Shown one piece after another: positions 7,248 through 12,721 of a DNA stretch of 12,721 nt. A program made the position numbers and the translations under genes. How positions within the stretch are numbered: position 1 is the first letter of the stretch; every line of letters begins with the position of its first letter. Where the stretch lies: positions 1 through 12,721 of the forward strand of contig JALTID010000068.1 in NCBI GenBank assembly GCA_027004335.1, given 5' to 3'. This DNA comes from JALTID01 sp027004335 [NCBI: bacterium]. Its GTDB lineage: Bacteria; JALSQH01. The notes under the pieces are model-generated. The model saw only the letters and a program-made list of their open reading frames with translations, did not search any database and was not told where the DNA came from.

Positions 7248-7748
7248 ATGAACTACGGATCAAATAAGTTTAAAAGAAGCACGGTAAAGTTTGTTATGGG
7301 GCTTCTTGGGAAGGCCCTTGAAAAAGTTTCAACGGTTGATGAGGAGGTAAGGAATGAGGCTGGAGCCCTTCCAGATGGGTTTATAGCAGTTATGACAATT
7401 CTTCCCAATGGACCTTCCATGAGAGCGAAGAAGGAAGGTGATCATTTCAAATATCTTGGGACCTCAAATCTTAGGGAAGATGGGGATCTGGTTGTTATGT
7501 TTAAGAATCTTGAATCAGCTTTTATGATTCTCACAGGACAGTTAAGTACTCACCGAGCTTATGCTCAACACAGGGTCAGTGTAAAAGGGGATATTGTAAA
7601 AGCAATGATATTTACCAGATGTCTTAATGTAGTTCAGGCATATCTTTTCCCTGGTCCCCTTGCGAATCTTGTTTTAAAAAGGAAACTACCTATGCCTCTT
7701 AACAGACAGTTGAAGAGACTTCAGGTTTTTCTTACACTCCCTTTTTAA
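7248..7748 (+). CDS. SCP2-like (sterol carrier protein-type lipid-binding fold) protein
   Basis: A 166-residue soluble-looking protein with no signal peptide or clear membrane span. The centre, DGDLVVMFKNLESAFMILTG (residues 78-97) followed by AYAQHRVSVKGDIVKAM (104-120), follows the SCP2 pattern of an amphipathic strand, then a helix with LTG, then a K/R-V-x-GD turn leading to a helix. SCP2 folds form a hydrophobic pocket for acyl chains or other lipids. The C-terminal part (121-166, with CLNVVQAYLFPGP) has no assignment from me. It has its own promoter, GGAG 7 bases before the ATG, and precedes the iron alcohol dehydrogenase by 19 bp, suggesting it binds or delivers that enzyme's hydrophobic substrate or product (inference). 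The SCP2 call rests on pattern resemblance, not on a search. Confidence 0.6.
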   Translation: MNYGSNKFKRSTVKFVMGLLGKALEKVSTVDEEVRNEAGALPDGFIAVMTILPNGPSMRAKKEGDHFKYLGTSNLREDGDLVVMFKNLESAFMILTGQLSTHRAYAQHRVSVKGDIVKAMIFTRCLNVVQAYLFPGPLANLVLKRKLPMPLNRQLKRLQVFLTLPF

Positions 7749-7754
7749 AAATGA

Positions 7755-7763
7755 TAAGGAGGT
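7755..7763 (+). promoter_or_regulatory. Perfect Shine-Dalgarno of the alcohol dehydrogenase gene
   Basis: TAAGGAGGT matches the anti-Shine-Dalgarno over nine bases. The AGGAGG core ends 5 bases before the ATG at 7768. It is the strongest ribosome binding site in the window and suggests high translation of the dehydrogenase relative to its upstream neighbour. Confidence 0.85.
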
Positions 7764-7767
7764 AAAA

Positions 7768-8958
7768 ATGTTACCAGAATATTTTGAGTTTTTTGCACCT
7801 GTAAAAATTGTTTCAGGTAAAAAAGCTGTTGAGAATCTTCCATATGAGCTTGACCAGTTACAGGCAAAGAGGCCCTTTATTGTGACTGATAAAGGAATAG
7901 AACAGGCTGGTTTGATTGATATTATTAGAAAGGCCATGGATGCGGGGGAGATGGAGATAGGAGCTGTTTTTGATGGAACTCCACCCGATTCCTCCATCGC
8001 GGTGGTAAATGAGGCAGCTAAGATTTACAAAGATAATAATTGTGATTCCATAGTAGCGGTTGGTGGTGGTTCTGTTATTGATACTGCAAAAGGGATTAAC
8101 ATTGTTATAACTGAAGGTGTAGATGATATTTCAAAATTGATGGGTGCAGAAGTTCTGAAAAAACCTATGAAACCCTTTATTGTGATTCCCACAACCGCAG
8201 GTACAGGTTCTGAGGTAACTCTTGTTGCTATGATAAGTAATCCCGAGGAAGATGTTAAGATGCCTTTTACTTCCTATAGACTTTTTCCCAATGCTGCAAT
8301 AATTGATCCAAGAATGACTATGACCATGCCACCCAAAATAACCGCTGCTACAGGAATGGATGCTCTAACTCATGCTATTGAAGCTTATTATTGTAACCAG
8401 AAAAATCCTTTCAGTGACGCCTATGCTATAACTGCGATTAAAATGATCTCACAGTATCTTGCGAGGGCGGTAAAGAATGGCAAAGATGAAGAGGCGAGAT
8501 ATGTGATGGCGAATGCAGCAACTATCGCTGGAATTGCCTTTTCTAATTCTATGGTAGGGGCTATTCATAGTTTAGGTCACGCAACAGGGGGTGTAGCTCA
8601 TGTTCCACATGGCGTTGCAATGTCAATTTTTCTTCCTGTTGGACTTGAATATAATATTCCCAAGTCAGGGAAGTATATTGGTGAGTTGCTTCTCTACTTT
8701 GCGGGACCTGAGGAATATGCTAAAACCCGGGAGGATCAGAGACCGTATAGATTGATAGAGCTCATAAATAAGCTCAGGGAAGAGCTACATGAACTTTCTG
8801 GATTACCTCTTACCCTGAAGGAGGCCGGTGTCAAAGAGGATCAATTTGAGGAGATAGCAGAACATACTCTTAATGATGGAGCATTGATGTTTAATCCCAG
8901 AGACTTAAACAAAGAAGAGGCACTGGAGCTTGTTAAGAAGGCCTACTACGGTAAATGA
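7768..8958 (+). CDS. Iron-containing (group III) alcohol dehydrogenase
   Basis: A cytoplasmic NAD(P)-dependent dehydrogenase that interconverts a primary alcohol or diol and the aldehyde. The 396 residues are close to the usual 380-400. The nucleotide-binding GGGSVIDTAKGI (residues 99-110) and PTTAGTGSEV (141-150) are intact. Expected Fe ligands are Asp198 and His202 (in GMDALTHAIEAY), His267 (AIHSLGH) and His281 (VPHGVA), with His271 as the likely catalytic histidine by analogy with FucO. All are present, so it should be active. The substrate cannot be read from the sequence; butanol/propanediol-type and longer-chain alcohol enzymes all share this architecture. It lies 19 bp after an SCP2-like gene, and its stop overlaps the tatD-like start by 4 bp (ATGA). 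Confidence 0.95.
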   Translation: MLPEYFEFFAPVKIVSGKKAVENLPYELDQLQAKRPFIVTDKGIEQAGLIDIIRKAMDAGEMEIGAVFDGTPPDSSIAVVNEAAKIYKDNNCDSIVAVGGGSVIDTAKGINIVITEGVDDISKLMGAEVLKKPMKPFIVIPTTAGTGSEVTLVAMISNPEEDVKMPFTSYRLFPNAAIIDPRMTMTMPPKITAATGMDALTHAIEAYYCNQKNPFSDAYAITAIKMISQYLARAVKNGKDEEARYVMANAATIAGIAFSNSMVGAIHSLGHATGGVAHVPHGVAMSIFLPVGLEYNIPKSGKYIGELLLYFAGPEEYAKTREDQRPYRLIELINKLREELHELSGLPLTLKEAGVKEDQFEEIAEHTLNDGALMFNPRDLNKEEALELVKKAYYGK

Positions 8959-9752
8959 TTGATTCTCATTGCCATCTGAATGATGAGAGGTTTGATCCTG
9001 ACAGGGATGAGGTAATAAACAGGGCGAAAGAAACAGGTCTTATTTATCTTGTGAATATCGGAAGTGGATATGGGGTTGAGGGGAATTATAAATCTCTTGA
9101 AATTGCAAGGGGAGAATCAGGTTATATATTTGTAACCACTGGCATCCATCCCCATAATACGAAATTATGGAGTAAAAAACTTGATGCTGAACTAAGAAAA
9201 TTTATTGAAGAAAATAGAGACATCATAGTAGCTATAGGGGAGGTTGGTCTTGATTACCATTACAATTTCAGTTCCCCTGAGGTTCAAAAGCATGTATTTA
9301 AAAAAATGATAGCTCTTGCCAGAGAGTATGAACTTCCCCTTGTAATTCATTCCCGTGAAGCTGAGCTGGATACTTTTAATATTTTAAAAGAAGAAGGAGC
9401 CAAGGAAGTCGGGGGGGTAATGCACTGCTTCTCAGGAGATTACAATCTTGCAATGAAGTATATAGAGGAACTTGGTTTTTTTATTTCAATCTCTGGAGTT
9501 GTAACTTTTAAAAAAGCAGCAAAAACCATGGAAGTTGCAGAGAAGGTACCACTAAAATGGTTATTTGCTGAGACTGATTCCCCCTATCTCGCGCCGGTTC
9601 CTTACCGTGGCAGGAGAAATGAACCTTCCTATGTAAGATTCGTTTACGAAAAAATAGCTTCTCTTAGAGAAATACCTCTGGAGGAGGTAGAAAGGGAAGT
9701 AGACCGGAATGTGATTAACTTTTTTTCTCTTCCCCCACACAATTCTTTATAA
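8955..9752 (+). CDS. tatD: TatD-family metal-dependent hydrolase (DNase-like)
   Basis: A TIM-barrel metallohydrolase of the amidohydrolase superfamily. Characterised TatD/YcfH-type relatives have Mg-dependent 3'-5' DNase activity, and members take part in DNA repair or quality control. Length (265) is typical. Metal-site residues are visible: HCH (His5, His7), TGIHPH (62-67), GEVGLDYHY with Glu96, VIHSRE with His132, MHCFSG with His157, and ETDSPYLAP with Asp208, then the family's RGRRNEPSYV. The start ATG overlaps the dehydrogenase stop. The C-terminus NVINFFSL is the normal family end, followed by only seven extra residues (PPHNSL and the preceding L/P) that run into the opposite gene, giving a 38-bp tail-to-tail overlap. 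Which TatD paralogue this is (TatD, YcfH or YjjV) I cannot say. The symbol is the family name. Confidence 0.93.
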   Translation: MIDSHCHLNDERFDPDRDEVINRAKETGLIYLVNIGSGYGVEGNYKSLEIARGESGYIFVTTGIHPHNTKLWSKKLDAELRKFIEENRDIIVAIGEVGLDYHYNFSSPEVQKHVFKKMIALAREYELPLVIHSREAELDTFNILKEEGAKEVGGVMHCFSGDYNLAMKYIEELGFFISISGVVTFKKAAKTMEVAEKVPLKWLFAETDSPYLAPVPYRGRRNEPSYVRFVYEKIASLREIPLEEVEREVDRNVINFFSLPPHNSL

Positions 9753-11673
9753 TTTTAAGCAGGTCATTATCAATTTTCTCCTTTGTAAAATACCTGAGGA
9801 GGATTTTTTTATCTCCTGCGGGGAGATTACACATAGAAGTGAGTAGTAAAGAAAGTAGCTCCTTTCTATGCCTTCCTATGGGTCTTAGAGGGTTTTTCTT
9901 CTTCCCTTCATTGGCGATTATCCGGGTTACTCCTTTTAATATTTCAGCATCTATCCTTTTTTCCTTGATAGCTCCAGAGATATATTCTGTTTCAGCCTTT
10001 ATTTTTCTTTCTTCTACATCAAAATTTTTCCATCGTTTTTCATAAACTGGTAGTATTTTTTTAAGGAGCCACTTACTGTAGTTTCTTGTGAGAATTAGTT
10101 TTTTAAAGAGCAACTCTATATTTTCTGGAATATTGCTTTCCCAGAATCTCAGGAGTGTGGGAAGTGCTCCGGAATAATTGGAGTAAAGTAAGGCATTTAA
10201 AGCTTCCTTTTTTGTATTAATATCCGAATGGTATAAATGCCTCTCTATCTCTTTTCCCATTTCAGAGGATGAGACATTGGTTGCGAGTTTCAGAAGATAG
10301 AAAGTATATTCAGGAGATTGTGGGTGGTTATTAATTTCTTTTAACAAAATCTGAGGATCTTCCTTTATTATTCTGGAGAGGGGATTAAGAATATTAATTT
10401 TAAGTTTCTGACTGAAATTTTCTTTTAGAATCCATAGGGCAATTTCTACACATTTCTCCCCACATATCTCAATTATTTTGCAAAGATCAGAAATTCTTTC
10501 AGGTGGTAGATCTCTTACCGAAGTTAAAAATATTTTAAGAAGAGTTTCGATATCTAAGATTTCACCAAACCTTGAGATAAGCTTGTATAAGCTTTTAGTT
10601 TCGCCCCTTGTTGCAATCAGTTCCCCAACAGATTGAATTTCTTCTTTTGTAGAGGGCGCATTGATGTTTTTTAGCCAGATAGAGATGAGAGTCTCTGGTT
10701 CCGATAAAAATTTTACAGCTTTTTCCTCCATCCTTATTTTTCTCAGGATATCCGACGGAATTGTGTTCTCATTTAATAATCCACTCTTTAGTAATGAAGA
10801 AAATAATTTGATATTTTTCTCTTCGTTACCCTTTTCCACTATTCTTCGGAGGAAAATTGGCAGGAGCTCAATTATTACAGAATTGTTTTGCGATTCAGGA
10901 TTCTTGGTAAGTAGTGTGAAGAAAGAATAGATTATTTCAACTCTCACTGAGTCTATGGTGAAATTAAAGTATTCTTCTTTAGCCGAATAAATTTCCTTAA
11001 TAAGATCAAGGTTTACCAGAAATATATAAATCTCTTCTGCGGAAGAAAGGGCTTTGATATTTTCCCGGAAAATCAGAAGCTTTGCCTGCTTAAGTTTTTC
11101 TTTGTTATCGTGAAATATGGGCAGATGCTTCAGATCCTTGTTAAGTCTGGATATAATTACCTTTATCTTCCACGGCAGATTTCTTTCAACAGTGATGATA
11201 TCTTCATCAAAAAGGGTGGAAATGTGTTGAATCCTGTACTGAACAAAGAACTTTTGGACCTGGCGCGAAATAGATTCTTTTAATGAGATTTCCCCCCTGT
11301 AAAATTTGTTAAGTATCAGAAGCAATCCCTTTAATTCATCAGGTACAAGTTCAGGATCCAGATGAAGAGAGATCAATCTTGCTCTGGAGAAATAATCAAA
11401 GAGTTTTTGGCCATATATCTCCATTTCAACCTTGCTGAGAACCTTGGGAAGGGAGGAAAAATTTTCCCCAAAACCTATGAAAAATTCTTTACCATTAAAA
11501 GAAAAAATTACGGGAGTGTCAGGATTATTCTTCTTCCAACCTCTTAGTCTTATTACCAGAGTTTCATAACTTTCCTTACCCTTTGGATGATCTGGACCAT
11601 AAAATCTTGTGTTTAAGATAGCCTGTATTAATGCAAAAAGGACCTCTTTAAATTCTAAAAAAGTATCGCCCAT
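9715..11673 (-). CDS. Large all-helical HEAT-like repeat protein, unknown function
   Basis: A 652-residue protein with no signal peptide, no membrane span and no catalytic motif that I recognise. It is strongly helical, and from about residue 200 onward shows successive amphipathic helix pairs (for example LYHSDINTKKEALNALLYS, ALPTLLRFWESNIPENIELL) typical of HEAT/ARM-type scaffolds. The first about 190 residues form a separate part with NTRFYGPDHPKGKESYE (21-37), a pattern I associate loosely with N-terminal domains of uncharacterised proteobacterial HEAT proteins, and a strand-like FSFNGKEFFIGFG. The C-terminus is basic, then acidic-basic (GEEKKS). Its own promoter places the transcription start almost on the ATG. 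It is divergent from the membrane protein/radical SAM pair and shares a palindrome with it. A scaffold or regulatory role is inference only. Confidence 0.82.
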   Translation of the reverse strand: MGDTFLEFKEVLFALIQAILNTRFYGPDHPKGKESYETLVIRLRGWKKNNPDTPVIFSFNGKEFFIGFGENFSSLPKVLSKVEMEIYGQKLFDYFSRARLISLHLDPELVPDELKGLLLILNKFYRGEISLKESISRQVQKFFVQYRIQHISTLFDEDIITVERNLPWKIKVIISRLNKDLKHLPIFHDNKEKLKQAKLLIFRENIKALSSAEEIYIFLVNLDLIKEIYSAKEEYFNFTIDSVRVEIIYSFFTLLTKNPESQNNSVIIELLPIFLRRIVEKGNEEKNIKLFSSLLKSGLLNENTIPSDILRKIRMEEKAVKFLSEPETLISIWLKNINAPSTKEEIQSVGELIATRGETKSLYKLISRFGEILDIETLLKIFLTSVRDLPPERISDLCKIIEICGEKCVEIALWILKENFSQKLKINILNPLSRIIKEDPQILLKEINNHPQSPEYTFYLLKLATNVSSSEMGKEIERHLYHSDINTKKEALNALLYSNYSGALPTLLRFWESNIPENIELLFKKLILTRNYSKWLLKKILPVYEKRWKNFDVEERKIKAETEYISGAIKEKRIDAEILKGVTRIIANEGKKKNPLRPIGRHRKELLSLLLTSMCNLPAGDKKILLRYFTKEKIDNDLLKIIKNCVGEEKKS

Positions 11674-11680
11674 CTTCTCA

Positions 11681-11709
11681 ATTTTATACTTACTTTTTTT
11701 TCAAGTCAA
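11681..11709 (-). promoter_or_regulatory. Sigma-70-type promoter of the HEAT-like gene
   Basis: On the minus strand, TTGACT (11709-11704) is followed after 17 bases by TAAAAT (11686-11681); an alternative -10, TATAAA, gives a 15-base spacer. The predicted start falls at about 11673-11676, on or next to the ATG at 11673, so the transcript may be leaderless. The -35 lies inside the perfect inverted repeat at 11701-11716. Confidence 0.65.
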
Positions 11710-11716
11710 AACTTGA
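11701..11716. promoter_or_regulatory. Perfect 16-bp inverted repeat, candidate operator between divergent promoters
   Basis: TCAAGT (11701-11706), spacer CAAA, then ACTTGA (11711-11716) is an exact dyad. It overlaps the -35 box of the minus-strand promoter (11704-11709) completely and that of the plus-strand promoter (11713-11718) partly. A dimeric regulator bound here would block or control both transcription units. The half-site is short, so chance is not excluded; position is the main argument. No regulator gene is visible in the window. Confidence 0.5.
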
Positions 11717-11741
11717 TTGTTTTAATAAGTAAAAATATAAT
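11713..11741 (+). promoter_or_regulatory. Sigma-70-type promoter of the membrane protein/radical SAM genes
   Basis: TTGATT (11713-11718) and a perfect TATAAT (11736-11741) are spaced by exactly 17 bases. The expected start is near 11748, leaving about 13 bases before GTG 11761, with AAAGGGG in between. The -35 overlaps the right arm of the inverted repeat at 11701-11716. Confidence 0.75.
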
Positions 11742-11760
11742 TAAAAAAAGTTGAAAGGGG

Positions 11761-12321
11761 GTGGTTGAAACATTTCTGATTGATACCCCTGTTATGATAA
11801 CTTTTGGCTTGCTGTTTGCTCCATATGTGAAGGGGAGGGAGTGGGAAAAACCGTGCCTTTCCATGGCCTTTATCTTAGGTCTAATTTTTGCAACGGTATT
11901 TGTGATTTCTGTTATTATATCTTATAAAATTGCTCCTGACTGGATGTGGATGTATTTCCCGAATGATCCTTCAATATCCATTCTTGGTGGGATATTTATT
12001 CTTTCACTACTCTACTATTTTCCTTACATAGGTGGTTTTCTCTGGGGGATGTTTCTTTACGCCAATAGTATTCTGATGTACTGGCTGGTAATTATCTATT
12101 TTCTTGCCATGGAAGGTATTGTTATTGGACTCTTATTTAAGCGCTATTTTTTTGTTGGGACCAGAACTGATTTTTTAAGCGGAAAGGCTGTTCCTTTACC
12201 CAACAGTAGTGTTGCTCCTGTATTGAATTGGTTCAGTGTTGGTCTGCTGATTCTCTTTATAATCTTTTGGTGGATACTTAGGAAGTACAAGAGAAGTGAG
12301 ACTTCTGGAGCTGAAAGTTGA
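11761..12321 (+). CDS. Polytopic membrane protein of unknown function, coupled to a radical SAM gene
   Basis: A 186-residue, very hydrophobic protein with about five membrane spans (roughly residues 8-22, 33-55, 72-90, 93-126 as one or two, 155-173) and a basic C-terminus (RKYKRSE), suggesting that the tail is cytoplasmic. The loop after the second span has an aromatic-rich motif, APDWMWMYFPNDP (58-70), and there is a polar loop GTRTDFLSGKAVPLPNSS (133-150). I do not recognise a family. The start is uncertain: GTG 11761 directly abuts AAAGGGG, which is too close for good initiation. That run extended (AAAGGGGGTGG) resembles a Shine-Dalgarno itself, so initiation at a later non-ATG codon or ATG 11794 is possible. 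The next gene begins inside its stop codon (TTGA), so the two products are made together. Confidence 0.78.
   Translation: MVETFLIDTPVMITFGLLFAPYVKGREWEKPCLSMAFILGLIFATVFVISVIISYKIAPDWMWMYFPNDPSISILGGIFILSLLYYFPYIGGFLWGMFLYANSILMYWLVIIYFLAMEGIVIGLLFKRYFFVGTRTDFLSGKAVPLPNSSVAPVLNWFSVGLLILFIIFWWILRKYKRSETSGAES
12307..12310 (+). promoter_or_regulatory. Shine-Dalgarno that decides the TTG start of the radical SAM gene
   Basis: GGAG ends 7 bases before TTG 12318, which is ideal spacing. The TTG overlaps the preceding TGA stop as TTGA, and no in-frame ATG exists upstream of the CxxxCxxC motif. Together these fix a TTG start. Confidence 0.75.
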
Positions 12322-12721
12322 ATATTCCGGCCTTCATTCGGGGTAACGAAGAAGAAACTTTTGTTTATTTTGGAGAGTGTAATTTAAGATGTAGTGTCTG
12401 CCCATTCAAAGGGCATCTCGTAACCCAGAAAAAGCTTTATCAGCTTTTGTTGCCGCTGAAAAAAGTTACCTTTACAGGCGGTGAGCCTTTTATGTGGGAA
12501 GGTTTTCCTTTGTTTTTGCGAAAAATAAGAGATAAAGTGAATATTGTTTCTATTAAAACCAATGGTACCTATCCGGGGGAGCTGAGAAAAATTTTAAATG
12601 AATGGCTTGTAGATAGGGTTGAACTTAGATTGAATGGCCCAGTAACAAGATGCAGAGAATATTGTGGTATGGAAATTAATGCAGATTTTTTTATTGCCTC
12701 CCTAACCTCTCTTCAGAACCC
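12318..12721 (+). CDS. Radical SAM protein, activating-enzyme-like (NrdG2/PFL-activase type), partial
   Basis: The first 134 codons are visible; the rest lies beyond the right edge. CNLRCSVC (Cys21, Cys25, Cys28) is the radical SAM cluster motif, and TFTGGEPF (51-58) is the SAM-binding GGE motif. SIKTNGTYPGEL (78-89) and LVDRVELRLNGPVTRCREYCGMEI (in 97-120) parallel the TNG-x-x-P-x-x-L and LVDYVAMDIKAP-x-x-x-Y-x-x-x-x-G segments of the NrdG2/glycyl-radical-activase-like group. The N-terminus is much shorter than usual for that group, with only 20 residues before the cluster. Cys112 and Cys116 are extra cysteines, where relatives I know have none. It starts at TTG, coupled to the membrane protein upstream. 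Substrate unknown; it could activate a glycyl radical enzyme or act as a maturase tied to the membrane protein. Confidence 0.85.
   Translation, partial: MNIPAFIRGNEEETFVYFGECNLRCSVCPFKGHLVTQKKLYQLLLPLKKVTFTGGEPFMWEGFPLFLRKIRDKVNIVSIKTNGTYPGELRKILNEWLVDRVELRLNGPVTRCREYCGMEINADFFIASLTSLQN

Noticed and set aside
7686-7997. Minus-strand 103-codon open frame across the SCP2-like/dehydrogenase junction
   Set aside because: Lies across two well-supported plus-strand genes and a perfect Shine-Dalgarno; no promoter or ribosome site of its own.
10661-10930. Plus-strand 89-codon open frame within the HEAT-like gene
   Set aside because: Serine/phenylalanine-rich complement of a long helical coding frame; no start signal; typical shadow.

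Overview
The window is an AT-rich, densely packed piece of bacterial chromosome with no sign of mobile DNA. The host is very probably a diderm (Gram-negative-type) bacterium: it carries an MlaE-family lipid-transport permease beside a class A penicillin-binding protein. Codon use leans on AGA/AGG for arginine and on ATA. Two radical SAM enzymes and an iron-dependent alcohol dehydrogenase suggest an anaerobic or microaerophilic life. The genes alone do not fix the phylum; a Desulfobacterota-like organism or a low-GC thermophilic lineage would both fit (inference).

Left block, minus strand (4972 down to 1): an overlapping four-gene operon that encodes a bifunctional class A PBP (glycosyltransferase plus transpeptidase), MoaA (first step of molybdenum cofactor synthesis), a 56-residue single-span membrane protein, and a GT-C type membrane glycosyltransferase that runs off the left edge. 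Every junction overlaps (ATGA, TAATG, then 11 bp). A near-consensus sigma-70-type promoter (TTGAAA-N16-TATAAT) precedes the PBP gene.

Centre block, plus strand (5044-7169): three adjoining envelope genes, an MlaE-like permease, a YihY/BrkB-family membrane protein and PlsY (acyl-phosphate:glycerol-3-phosphate acyltransferase). The first two overlap by 4 bp and the third starts at the next base. The theme is phospholipid synthesis and movement. The MlaE protein has no MlaF ATPase or MlaD partner nearby and has lost a glutamate usually conserved in the family.

Then, plus strand (7248-9752): a new promoter (TTTACT-N17-TATAAT with an extended -10) precedes a small SCP2-like protein, a group III iron-containing alcohol dehydrogenase with a perfect Shine-Dalgarno, and a TatD-family metal-dependent hydrolase. 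The tatD-like gene converges on and overlaps by 38 bp a 652-codon minus-strand gene for an all-helical, HEAT-like cytoplasmic protein of unknown function.

Right block (11673-12721): the HEAT-like gene is divergent from a plus-strand pair, an unrecognised membrane protein of about five spans and a translationally coupled radical SAM protein with a TTG start, cut off by the window edge. Both divergent promoters are clearly visible. Their -35 boxes flank and overlap a perfect 16-bp inverted repeat (TCAAGT-N4-ACTTGA), a good operator candidate. This is the least explained and most interesting part of the window. I saw no rRNA, tRNA, CRISPR array, insertion sequence or convincing intrinsic terminator. 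No gene-free stretch exceeds about 90 bp.
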